From Selaginella moellendorffii (taxonomy: Eukaryota; Streptophyta; Lycopodiopsida; Selaginellales; Selaginellaceae), in contig NW_003314294.1 of the NCBI RefSeq assembly GCF_000143415.4, positions 906,770-970,769 on the forward strand: a stretch of DNA of 64,000 nt, given 5' to 3'. Made by a program: the position numbers and the translations under genes. The notes below the pieces were generated by a model. That model made no database searches. It was not told where the DNA came from and saw only the letters and a program-made list of their open reading frames with translations. This document shows positions 35,533 to 45,191 of the stretch, piece after piece. Position 1 is the first letter of the stretch, and every line of letters starts with the position of its first letter.

Positions 35533-35790
35533 CTCAAGTCCATCTCGGGTCCATCTCGAGTCCATCTCGGGTCCATCTCGAACTCCATCTTGGGTCCATC
35601 TCGGACTCCACCTCAGGTCCACCTCGGACTCCATCTCGGGTCCATCTTGGGTCCATCTCGGGTCCACCTTGAACTCCATCTCGGACTCTATCTTGGATTC
35701 CACCTCAAACTCTATCTCGGACTCCATCTCGGGTCCATCTCGGATCCATCTCGAACTCCATCTCGGACTCCACCTTAGATCCATCTCGGA
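35533..35790. repeat. Second minisatellite block in LTR4
   Basis: A further 11/12-bp array after the first LTR terminus, more degenerate (CATCTCGAACTC, CACCTCAGG variants). Confidence 0.8.
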
Positions 35791-36023
35791 CACTTCCACA
35801 TGTCATGTGTCAATCCTCTTGTGTCCCTTTTCTAGAGACTCACTTATCTCTCACTTCATATTTGTTCCTTGAGCACTTCGTTAGGAGTTCCACTCCCGCT
35901 CTCAACCTTTATGGTCGGAGCTTTTAGTCCAAATGTGTTACGCTCATTTGGTTTTTGCTTCGGCCACTACTACCTAGCATCCTTCCGACTCCACTTTGGG
36001 GCCTAGGGATTTTGTGTCTCACA

Positions 36024-36028
36024 GTCAT
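36024..36028. repeat. Target-site duplication GTCAT, right
   Basis: Follows the LTR terminus CTCACA and continues as ATTGAAGGGTGAG, i.e. the copia gag sequence interrupted at 19,775. Confidence 0.75.
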
Positions 36029-36290
36029 ATTGAAGGGTGAGTTCTTCACTTTAAAGATGGATCTATAATTGCCTGTCAAGAAATTTATCAAAGACATTCT
36101 CTACTATGAGAAGTGCCTTCAAGATGCAAAGCAGCCTCTGACTATTGTGGACAAGCAAGCAGCCCTAATCAATCACATTCTTGATATCAAGGAGTATGAG
36201 AGTCTTCACACAACATTTCAGAATCTTCAAGGCCAGCTCACTTTTGAAGCAATGTGCTCATCTCTCAAGGAAGAAGAATGCCAACAGTAG
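36029..36290 (+). pseudogene. Copia gag (UBN2-type) fragment, plus orientation, unit 1
   Basis: Reads KKFIKDILYYEKCLQDAKQ and LTFEAMCSSLKEEE, typical of the gag-like UBN2 domain of plant copia elements. A stop codon follows at about 36,288. It faces the next feature. Confidence 0.6.
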
Positions 36291-36971
36291 AAATTGAAGA
36301 CCAAGACTAAATCCAAAAGTGAGCTGGCCTTGAAGATTCTGAAACATTGTGCGAAGACTCTCATACTCCTCGATATCAAGAATGCCATTGATCAGGGCTG
36401 CTCGCTTGTCCACATTAGTCAAAGGCTGCTTTGTGTCTTGAAGGCGCTTCTCATAGTAGAGAGTGTCATTGATAAATTTCTCGACAGGCAATTAGGGATC
36501 CATCTTTAAAGTGGAGAACTCACCCTTCAATGTGACCACATGTTCAACTGTTTGAGCACCAAGAAACTGGGTTAGATTAATCCAATTTGTGGGAGCATTG
36601 TTATTAAGATCAAGAAGATGAATGTACTACTTGCCTAGACCAATACCTATTATAAATAAGGCTTGCTTATTGTGCAAATTCTATACCTATTGTAGATAGG
36701 GCTTGCTTGTTGTGCAGCTTCTAGTCTGCTACTTCAGGAGCATCTTGGGCTAATTCAGATTCTTTGCCTGCAACAATCCCATCACAATTATCACACAAGA
36801 AAACAACATAGCCCAATTTGCAAAATCTCCCTTGTACAAAGGGATTAAACACTACTCCAATGCACTAGCAGCAGTACTACTGCTCACCATTGTTCTGCCA
36901 TACTCTGTGTAGTCAGCGGTTGTTGATCAGAAAGCACATGTCTCTCCTAGCATGACCATCAGGATCTACAA
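36291..36971 (-). pseudogene. Copia gag and leader, minus orientation, unit 1
   Basis: Reverse-complement copy of the preceding gag fragment and of 19,382-19,774, making a large interrupted palindrome centred near 36,280. It leads into the primer-binding site and LTR at 36,982. Confidence 0.6.
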
Positions 36972-36981
36972 TCTGATACCA
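36972..36981 (-). other. Copia primer-binding site
   Basis: Minus strand TGGTATCAGA directly after the LTR end ATTATCA: an iMet-type primer site. Confidence 0.7.
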
Positions 36982-37095
36982 TGATAATGATCTGAGGAGA
37001 CGCTAATAAGAGAGAAAACAGGGTACATGGCCATGGCCGTGGCCTGACCTAATACCCTGTGCCACGTGGCAGAAGCCTGACTCTGACTAGGACTA
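36982..37095 (-). repeat. Copia 5' LTR, minus orientation, unit 1
   Basis: About 114 bp, very short for copia. Plus strand starts TGATAATGATCTGAGGAGAC; the right end is worn compared with the unit 2 copy, which ends ACTAACA. Contains GCCACGTGGC, a palindromic G-box. Confidence 0.65.
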
Positions 37096-37951
37096 TCATC
37101 TGTTAGTAACCATCAATCCAATATCGCCTCCAACTTCCAGCATGTGTGAATAAGCAAGTTTAAGCGTCCTATTGTCCCAAGCATACAGCCATGTCAAGTT
37201 CTTGACATTTGTGCTGCAGCTTATCAACATAAGATGTGAACTGGCCCGGGCAAACGATGCAGAGTGTCGAGACACGCTCGGATTGTTCTTTGAATGCTCT
37301 GGAAACTGCCATGCAGCGTACCAGGCTTTTGCAGTCACAGATCACGTGGAAGATGAGCTGGTAGACCCCATCTATCATTCTCTAACAACACAAGTGATGC
37401 TTGATACAATTGCGAGAATCCAAGGCCATAGTGCACTCCTTTGATGCAAACCGTGTTCATAGACCACATCCTCATGGTCTGACGGAGAGGGTATAACCAA
37501 ATGCCCACCTTTGAGTCAAAATGAAATGGCTTTAGAACATCATACCCTTGCTTGTGTGTAAGGTATCAGCATTTGAGTGCGAGCTATTGAGGGTTGAATT
37601 GATGGAATCTCCTCCCATTGCTTGGTCACTGGGTTTCCAACCATGAAAGGCCTTTTGGAATATGGAAACCACGAGAAGATATTTCCCTGACTACATGCGA
37701 CCCATGCGGGGCAAACCAGTTCTCAATAGATATTTCTTTCCCCATCAGACTCCATGCTGGATACTTCCAGAAGCGTCTGAGCTCGTTGAATGAAGTATAC
37801 CCTTGGTGCAGAAACAGGAACTTGGTGTGGGTTTTGTTCATCCATTGTTCCGTGAAGTATGGATGCCGTTGCAAATGAAACCATTCCTTACACACCGGCT
37901 GCAGTCGCAAAACATCTTCGGCTGGTAGAAAAGACAGTATATGAGCATTCC
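37096..37951 (-). pseudogene. F-box/kelch-like gene remnant, unit 1
   Basis: Minus-strand frames read FLPAEDVLRLQPVCKEWF (F-box) near 37,900, a linker to PKGLSWLETQ and a stop, then after a frame change NPVTKQWEEIPS and YAWDNRTLKLAYSHMLEVGG. F-box proteins recruit substrates to SCF ubiquitin ligases; kelch repeats bind the substrate. The F-box is fused upstream to WDR82 exon-7 sequence, so no native start remains. A 165-bp foreign segment (37,214-37,378) interrupts the kelch part in this unit only. Confidence 0.6.
37214..37378 (-). pseudogene. Foreign F-box exon fragment inserted in unit 1
   Basis: Minus strand reads VYQLIFHVICDCKSLVRCMA and VSRAFKEQSERV, an F-box of a different subtype from its host. 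Units 2 and 3 have 10 bp (CCATATCATC) here and keep the host frame LLENDDMANVKN. Confidence 0.6.
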
Positions 37952-38345
37952 ATCTCGACTGGGCTTGAGCGTGAATCCATGCATCTGAGAGGAAGCTCTC
38001 GGTAGATTTGATGAACGAGAGAGAATCATACCTTCTTCCCAGAGTACGCGTTCAGCAAATAGAGAAGCCTAATTTTGCCACTAGCGACTTCCACGGTATC
38101 AACACCCACGAGACGGAGTTTAAAACACTCGATGCATCGGAGAAATCAATCACGTCATACCTTATCAAAAGACCTTACGTCCCTACGTCAAACAGCTTGA
38201 TTTCTCAACTAGGCCTTGCTGAAGACGGTCTGAGAAAGTTCCGAAAGAAAGGAAAGAGGCTTTTCTTACTTCGCAAACGTTGCTGCGCAGATGCCACAAC
38301 CGGACAGTGTGATCCAATTACATGAACGAATCGTTCTTCGGAGAC
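37952..38345 (-). pseudogene. Decayed WDR82 fragment (exons 7 to 4), unit 1
   Basis: Starts with [12 protein letters not shown] and continues leftmost to rightmost through worn versions of exons 6, 5 and 4 of WDR82, with large deletions and stops. Same fragment at 52,826 and 61,120, so it predates the triplication. Confidence 0.65.
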
Positions 38346-38349
38346 ACTT

Positions 38350-38678
38350 CACGACCAAGCACTCCATTGCCTTTTCGTAGAAGACGTCCTGGGAAGATTC
38401 GTAACCAGAATTACTCCAGGTTGCTGCCTGTTGACAACTCATCGTCAGACACTCTAAAGCGCGGCACAGTACGAAGGAATGGATGAACCTAGTGGTGAGG
38501 AAACTCAGCACACAGCATGGACAAAAGGAGTTTGTAACAGAAGTCTCGGCTCTGGGAAACATAAGCCGCTTCCGATGCTTCAGAAGGCTGCTCGTCTACG
38601 AGCTCATGTCCAATGGTTCCTTGGAACAGATGGATTTTTTTCACTAGCAAGAACAAACTGGACTTGAAACTTCGATAG
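38350..38678 (+). pseudogene. RLK2 fragment (PAN end plus kinase N-lobe), unit 1
   Basis: Pieces of RLK2 from EDVLG, YSR..VDNSSSD, then T.YEGM and KKLSTQHGQKEFVTEVSALG to LVYELMSNGSL, with deletions between pieces. Ends in a stop. Noncoding remnant also present in units 2 and, scrambled, 3. Confidence 0.75.
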
Positions 38679-38699
38679 GACAAGCTTTACTTTATCACG

Positions 38700-39269
38700 A
38701 TCACAAAGAACAACACCAGATCGCTCAAGTGTGTCAACGTGTGGGATTCACACGGCAAGGTGGCGACTTTGGCAACGTGGACGAGTCTTCCCATGGGCTT
38801 GCATCAAGAAACATACAATGGATGCCGGAATAATAACTCCTCACTTGTTTACTGCGCGGGTAAGTTTCTTCTTTTTCTTTTGTGATTTCTACATGTTTGT
38901 GATTACTGAGTTTCAGGAAAGCTGGTGCTTGCAAACTTGATTCCAGACAGTGTCGATACACAAACCCAAGTTGGTTTTGTCTATCTGGATGAAGCATCCA
39001 GACAGTGGCAACCCTTGGCAACTATGCCTAGAGAGATTATGCCGGCAGAGCTTAGAAAAGTTGGGCTGCGAGCAGGCAATATGCATGAGTGGAGTTTGAT
39101 AGTGGCGGGAGGGGAGACCGAGATCACCTTGTTCATAACTCACTTAACTTTCGGTTGGGGTTGCATTTACAGTAAAGAAACCGGTATCTGGCGACCAGCT
39201 TGTGGCCTAAGGTCCGAAGGTGGTATGCTGTATCCTTTCAAGCCATCATTCCATCCAGTCTCCATTTAG
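38700..39269 (+). pseudogene. Kelch-type C-terminal piece, unit 1
   Basis: Two plus-strand exons around a 57-bp GT-AG intron (about 38,860-38,917) read VNVWDSHGKVATLATWTSLP and then GKLVLANLIPDSVDTQTQVG, FVYLDEASRQWQPLATMPRE to a stop. Looks like the last kelch repeats of an F-box/kelch protein. No start or F-box upstream on this strand. Conserved in unit 2 with small in-frame losses, so an expressed product cannot be excluded. Confidence 0.5.
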
Positions 39270-40327
39270 TTAGAATCATCATACTCCCATTTAAAGGTGT
39301 CATGTAATTTAAGAATGAGTATGGGAGGTGAAGAAAATTTATAAAAACTTTTTTTCCAAACGAATATCCTAAATAAATATTTATTTTTTAATACAACAAT
39401 TTTTTTTCCAAGTTTTATTGTGAGAACATTCAACACAACAGCTTCCCAAATTCACGAAGGTAATTGCCCAGATATTTCATGTCATTAAACAAAACTCCAC
39501 GACCTTGCAAAAGTTCTCTTACAACCATCTTGCGACGGGCAGCCTCCAATTCATCTTCAAACGGATCTGATCGTAAGGTTCTGGCTTGGCATAGAGCAAG
39601 TTCATTTCTTATCCCAGGTTTGTTCTTACCACCTTTTCTTGAAGAATGGATTTAAATCCAGAGCGACACTCACACTGGGCTGAAATTTGGTATTGATTTC
39701 TGTTAGAAATATTATCTATCAAAACACACCCGATTATCAATCTCTACCAGGTAGGTACATGGCTTTTTATTTTTCTGGTACTGGTCACTTTTTCCTTCCA
39801 TATCAGCCAGCTGGAGTTGTGGCTATAGAACGTATTGTGCTGAGAGAAATCTGCAGAATGCCAATGAAGTTATACAGCGTTTGCCATGGACAGTTCGATC
39901 ATTAAGCTTGGGAAAGCTTGGGAAATACATTTTTCTAGGATGGAGTGGTTTTGCGCTGCTCTTTGTGTTTGCGTTGGAGAAAAAATTTTATGGGATGCCT
40001 CTGGTGGAACCAAAGAGGATCTCTGCCAAAGAAGGAGATTTCGGAAGAGTCATTAGTGAGAGACATTATCAAACTCAGTATCAGCCCAGCAGCACCATTG
40101 CTGGCATTTGAGTGCTCCTAAACCAAAACCAGAGCCTGGTTTAGGCTCCACCACGGTAACCATCCCGACAAGACCACCTTCGGGCACGAATTTTATCGGA
40201 AGCACAGCTTGAGAAGCAAGGGTCTTGATTTATTCTGGCGTGCTGATCTTGGTAGCATTTGTTCGATTGGCCTTAAAAGAATTTGAGGTCCGAACAAATC
40301 AAGAGACCTCTGGAAGTTTGGCAGTGC
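39270..40327. other. Region without a recognised gene, unit 1
   Basis: AT-rich start with a tandem oligo-T/oligo-A stretch. A minus-strand open stretch at about 39,443-39,640 reads RSDPFEDELEAARRKMVV to LREFGKLLC and stop; I do not recognise it. A second at about 40,080-40,250 reads FVPEGGLVGMVTVVEPKPG. Both lack starts and are probably exon remnants. Confidence 0.35.
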
Positions 40328-40512
40328 TCATATTATTGTTTCATCGTGTTCTTGTGTGAGATGGCAAAGTATACAACACTCATATTCGTCGTGCTTTACT
40401 ACATGCTTGGGTACTCTTGACAAACTGGCTACTTTCTTCGGGTTACGTTCTTCACCACCTTTCCTATCTAAGACTAATAAGACTACAAGCTCTCTTTGAT
40501 TAACATACCTGA
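40328..40512 (-). pseudogene. Kelch-like exon remnant, unit 1
   Basis: Minus strand VVLLVLDRKGGEERNPKKV followed by SLSRVPKHVVKHDEY. A related block occurs downstream of RLK2 at about 16,340 and 47,450. No start or complete exon structure; assignment to kelch proteins is weak. Confidence 0.35.
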
Positions 40513-40523
40513 CCAACATCCTT

Positions 40524-42160
40524 TTACAATTTGGACACGTCGGGTATCCAAAACGCTAAAACATACGAGGCAGTCGCAAACATGAGCCTTCGCGGAGGCC
40601 ATTTCACCACGGCAGGAATTCCAGCGTTGTTCGTCCAGCACGCTACCTGGAATTCAATCAAAATAAGTCTTTTTTTTCCTCTTTTTTAGCACGAGAATTT
40701 CTCTCACCTCTGCACCGCTTAAGGAGCTCCATATTCTCAAACTTCCATCCCCGGCCGTGTTACGAACACGGCCGGGATCCCGGCCGTGTTCACCGTGTTT
40801 CACGAACACGGCCATGGGTCGTGTTCCCACGGCCGTGTTCGTGAACAGTGGTCCGTGTTAGTAACACGGACCACTGTTCAGAATATTCTCGCGCGGAATA
40901 TTCTGGTTTTAGGGCGCACGCATATTCCTATAATAATATAATAAGAAATAGAATATAATTTTTAAATAACATATTCTTAGAATATTCAGTAGAATATTCG
41001 TGAGCCATTGTGGGCCGTGATCGTGTTCCGTGTTCGGGTTCCTGAAATCTGAGGCTCGTGTTCCGTGTTTGTGTTCGTAACTATTCCCTGGAGCCTGAGA
41101 TTCAATACTTATAGCTATCAGGAACTGATACAAACGAATGTTACCTGAGATAACATAGCGACCGTCTGGACTGAACGATGCTTCCAACGTTTCTCCGTCT
41201 CGACTGGGCTTGAGCGTGAATCCATGCATCTGGGAAGGAGCTCTCGGTATAGACTTAACGAGCGAGAGAGAAGTTTACCTTCTTTCCAGAGTAGGCATCA
41301 AGCAAATACACCCGGCTGTTTGTTGTGGAGAGAAGCATCATTTTACCATCGTTGCTAAACTTCATGCCAGCGACTTCCGCGGTATCACCACCCACGAGAA
41401 AAGTGTCAAAAGGTCCCTGAAGCATTCGTTCGGACTTTCATAAAATTATTGGAGAATCAATCACATCTTACCTTGTCGAAAGACCTTCCGTCAAACAGCT
41501 TGATTGCTCCGCCTTCCATGGCAACAGCAAATACCAGGCCTTGTTGATCATACGCCACAGACAGTCTTCCCCGGACTCTAAGAAGACCCTTAAATCATGG
41601 AAATGCTCTAGCCAAAGTTCTGGAAGAAAACGCAAGAAAAGAGTTTCGTTCTTTGGAGACATACATAGTGATACAACCCTGTGAGCAAAAGAAATAAAAT
41701 AAGCATGGCCTTGGGTTGCTCCAAAGACTCACCTTTGCGTGTGTCCTCTGAAATATCGTAGAAATCTATTATCATACAACGATAGATACCGCAAGGACTC
41801 TGGAAACAAAGAAAGAACCTCAAACACACGAAAAAACGTTCTCTCTTACCATCACTTCCATTGCTGGAGGAAAAAATCACAGCATTGGTGTGATGCGTGA
41901 AACATATGTGATCCACGCCATATCTTGCACTGTAGAGAGTATTCATGGGCCTGGATGGAGCAAAGAAAAGGAAACTTGAAACCTCCCAAGAACTCGGGGG
42001 AAAAAATCACCTACGTCGCAGTGGCAGTATCGTAGAGCCGAATGGACGCGTCCTCCGCGGCAGTCACCACGAGATCCTCCGTGCGATGAAAATCCAAGGA
42101 GCTGATCTTCCCCCACTGTGGGACAAGATTGCTCCTGTAAGTTGATGAAAGACTTTCCAT
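40524..42160 (-). pseudogene. WDR82/Swd2-like, copy 1 (broken)
   Basis: Same exon order as the open copy at 55,367-56,742. Two lesions are visible: about 75 bp lost from exon 4 near 41,645, which removes [18 protein letters not shown] and the donor site; and a 336-bp insertion in exon 8 at 40,755-41,090. WDR82 is a WD40 subunit of the Set1/COMPASS H3K4 methyltransferase and of PP1-linked termination complexes. Its 5' end is truncated and fused to antisense Arc1p sequence, giving an in-frame ATG at 42,160. Unlikely to make a functional propeller. Confidence 0.8.
40755..41090. mobile_element. Palindrome-rich small insertion in WDR82 copy 1
   Basis: 336 bp absent from the matching point of unit 2 (empty site CCATCCCCGGAGCC at about 55,598). 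Carries an 11-bp terminal inverted repeat GTTACGAACAC (40,759-40,769) / GTGTTCGTAAC (41,071-41,081), a GGCCGGGATCCCGGCC palindrome at 40,770-40,785, and a perfect hairpin with 19-bp arms and a 1-base loop at 40,842-40,880. No coding frame. Probably a MITE or fold-back element; candidate target duplication CCCGG/CCTGG is imperfect. Confidence 0.7.
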
Positions 42161-42305
42161 GTTTTGTTCACTCGAACGATGTAAACCGTGTGACTTGCAG
42201 GAACTTCGCACTGACGAGCAGGGCATTGCAAATTACCAAGGTCTTCCCTTCCAAACCTCTAAAGGACCATGCAAATCAGCAATCGTCAATGGATCAATCA
42301 AATGA
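42113..42305 (+). pseudogene. Arc1p-like 3'-end fragment (exons 12-13), start of unit 2
   Basis: Only the last ~20 bp of exon 12, the intron and exon 13 to the TGA are present; sequence matches 10,273-10,461 almost exactly. It lies immediately next to WDR82 exon 1 and marks the duplication junction. Confidence 0.85.
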
Positions 42306-42389
42306 GAGCGCAAAGGTGATCCATATTTCGTGAGGAAAAAATATTCTATATACTTTATAATAGATCAAACTTTTCAACTATAGATTGGT

Positions 42390-44953
42390 TTATCTGGGAC
42401 CAGACGGCTGGTGTGCTACCATGGCCACACTGACGCTACCACCAAGATGGTTAGTCGAAGAGAACCGAAGAACTCCCGCAGAACTCAACGCAAACCGGAA
42501 GAAGAGAGGCGGCTCCAAAATCTCCTTTCGACCTTCGAGCATCTGGACGACTGTATCCATCGGGGGTCTTTGGCTGGGATTATCCTGGATGCACCACAGA
42601 GCTACCTGGAGCATACTTTTCACCTCGTCCTCGTCCACACTATCTCGGATCCTTGTATCCACGACTTTGAGAAACTCTCTCTTGGAGACTCGAGCTACGA
42701 CCCAGGCCGGGAAGTACCACCACAAAGCTTGTTCCCCCTCGTCCATTGGAGCTTCACGACAGTCTTCTCCACCATGGCCGCCAAGCTTGGACAAGTTCCT
42801 TCGTCCACCTATGAGCTCCAGCAGCACCATACCATAGCTGTAGACGTCGCATTTCTTCGTGGCTACCGAATGTAAGAGCCACTCCGGGGCGAGATATCCT
42901 GGAGTACCTCGAACATCAGTCACGGTCTGGCTTACATCCCGAGTCTTGAGCAGCTTCGCCATGCCGAAATCGGAGAGCTTGGGACGAAACTTATCGTCTA
43001 GAAGGACGTTCTCGGGCTTGATGTCGAGATGGATAATCAGCTGCCGCGATTCCTCGTGCAAGTAAGCCAGGCCTTGAGCTACTCCCAAGGCAATATCGCG
43101 GCGGCTCTGCCAGTCCAAGCATCGATCTTCGAACAGCCACTTATCCAAGGATCCATTCACCACGTACTCGTAGACGAGCATGAGCTGGTTCTTCTCGGAG
43201 CAAAAGCCATAGAGCTGGACAACGTTGTGGTGGCTTATCCGTCCCAGCGAGGCCATCTCCGCCAGAAATCCCCTGTCACTCTGGTTCCGGTTCTCCAGGC
43301 GCTTGACCGCCACCTTTCTCCCGTCCGCCAGAGTCCCTTCATAGACGGTTCCAAAGCCGCCTTTACCAAGGCTCGAAGCGAAGTTCCCAGTCGCCACCTC
43401 CAGCTCCTTGTATGTATACTTCTGAGCCGAGCCTTGCAGTGCCAGAGCCAAAGCACGCTCAACTTTGTCAAGCCTGTGCTTCCAGATCATCAGCACGACC
43501 AAGCCGAGAGCTGATAGCAGGACCACGCTCGCAGCAATGCTGACTCCAAGCAAAACGGTGCGATCCTTGGGCTTCTTCCGCACGAAAAGCTCTGCGTTTT
43601 GCAGCTTGAGGAAGCCATCGAAGTTGGGATCCCTGGTGAGGCCTCCATACATCCGGTCGACGAAGAAACAGGTGCTCGACCGCTTGTTGAAGAAGAGTGC
43701 GCTGCAGGAGCAATTCGCTAGGCACAAGCTCCAGCACTCGCTCAAAGTGGAAACTCTGTCGGCCTTGGTGTAATTGTTGGAGAAGTAGCCTGCTCCACTC
43801 ACGTTGAGAAAGTGGTGGTTCTCGGCCTCGACTTCGTGGTTGCAAACGAGAGGTATGCTGCTCGGACTTGGGCAAGTTTGCTCCTGATGGCCACTCTGGT
43901 CTTACAGCTGCACTGAGCGTTCCCAGAGCAAACGCTGTTCGACTCGCATGCCATCGGGAGGCAAACGCTGTTCGATTCGCATGCCATCGGGAGGCAACCT
44001 CCAAGTCTGTTCCTCATGAACGGCGGACCCTGTTCCCACGAAGCTCGTCCAGAGTTGTAGGTGTAAGGAACCAGCTTCCCATCGATTTCAAGTTTGAGAT
44101 ACTGCCGGTCATCGCTGCTGTTCCCGAGTACTGCTGTGAGAGGAGCGCTGCAGAGCTGGGAAGGGTTGCTCGTCGATGGCTGGTACGATAGTATCAGTTG
44201 GCCAGCGGAATACTCGAGCTCTGTGTGATAAGTCGGGCATGGTGCGTTGATGGAAGTCTCGTCCATTGGCAAGTTTCCATTGTATAAGTTCCAAACCAAG
44301 TAAGGCTGTCTTGTGTGCCGGTTGAGGAAAAAGATGAGACCGCTCGGCTCAACTTCCATCTTGATGTTCCCGCTAGCAAGACTTGATGAATTGGCGCTGC
44401 TGATAAGTCTCTGCTTAGTTACCATGACTTGTCCTTCTAAAAGGATATCTGTAGGATGGTCGAAGCTCTGCCAGGAGATCCCACCCGTGGAGTTGTAGAG
44501 GACAAAGTTCCCAGTGTCTCGAAGCTCCATCTCAGAAACTCCACCAGGAGAACTCCATACAACCTTCCCATCCCAATCGGCAACTTCCAGAGCTCCCTGA
44601 CCGGTCACACGAACGGTAGCATTTTCTGTCACAGGACAGTCCCGGTTTGCAGCCCAGACGCAGACGCCAGAGTTCGTGTTGTTGCTGGAGCCAAGAACCA
44701 AAGCAAAGTAGAACTCGGCCGAGTTGTGGAATCGAAAGAAAGACAAGCCAAATCTTCCGCTCTGGCTCATGAGAGGACTGTCACCTGCTCGGAGCAGCCG
44801 ATAACTGGCATTGGCCTGTGATCCTTGCAATTCCAGAAGCTGATTGTTGTTCGTTACTTCCCAGCCGTGTGATAGACTGTAGTTCCTGCCGTGCACACGA
44901 AAGAGAATTGTCATCAGCTGAAAGAAAGCGACCAAAAAAATCTTCATAGCCAT
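42390..44953 (-). pseudogene. RLK1 copy 2, frameshifted G-type lectin receptor kinase
   Basis: Collinear with RLK1 copy 1 but 7 bp (GGACTAT on the plus strand) are missing at 43,903/43,904, in the Cys-rich region around residue 350. The upstream frame covers signal peptide, lectin domain and part of the EGF-like region (384 codons, then stop). The downstream frame holds PAN, membrane helix and the full kinase with HLDIKPEN. A 33-bp tandem duplication repeats LPMACESNSVC, as in copy 3. The N-terminal product could be a secreted lectin-like protein; otherwise dead. Confidence 0.9.
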
Positions 44954-45191
44954 GAACCATGAAGCAGAATGCGCTAGCTATTTTTGTATCTATAGAACGG
45001 GAGCGGTCCATTCACTTGACTCATTCATATTCATACTTCTTCCACTTATTCCAGTCTCGAGTACCAACTGTTACCGAAAGTTTGATTAGTCTTTGCTTGA
45101 AAAGAAGTCTAGTCTTCAAGACTTTTCCAAGTCTTGAAAGTAAGGACTTACGTCTCGTATAAGCAGGTGTTCTCAATGCAGAACGGCAGCA
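44954..45191. promoter_or_regulatory. Shared RLK1/RLK2 divergent promoter, copy 2
   Basis: 238 bp, same layout as copy 1 minus about 20 bp. Confidence 0.5.

Larger units (their letters stand above)
19780..36023 (-). mobile_element. Tandem array of a non-coding LTR retrotransposon (LARD-like)
   Basis: Four LTRs and three internal regions in one orientation: LTR1-int1-LTR2-int2-LTR3(truncated)-int3(truncated)-LTR4. The LTR on the minus strand starts TGTGAGACACAAAATCC and ends GTCGCTTACA; a tRNA-iMet-type primer site TGGTATCGGAG follows, so the element reads right to left. A purine-rich GGGTGGTGGAG precedes the LTR. The 4,056-bp internal regions carry no gag or pol frame on either strand, which fits large retrotransposon derivatives that depend on proteins from other elements. 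One 5-bp duplication flanks the whole array. Confidence 0.8.
33529..36023 (-). repeat. LTR4 of the array (expanded, contains an inverted segment and gap)
   Basis: 2,495 bp including 100 N. Starts TGTAAGCGAC and ends GTGTCTCACA at the GTCAT duplication. Its minisatellite is longer than in LTR1/2, and the last ~490 bp (35,540-36,023) repeat minisatellite plus LTR terminus, so the LTR end occurs twice (about 35,533 and 36,023). Confidence 0.7.
10268..42117 (+). repeat. Segmental triplication, unit 1 (about 15.6 kb plus a 16.2-kb insertion)
   Basis: Sequence from the end of Arc1p exon 12 to the start of WDR82 copy 1 recurs head to tail at 42,118 and 56,700. Coding stretches of RLK1 and RLK2 are about 98-99% identical between units by eye. 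Unit 1 alone contains the tandem-LTR insertion. Offset to unit 2 is 31,845 bp at RLK1, and unit 2 to unit 3 is 14,572 bp. Confidence 0.85.
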
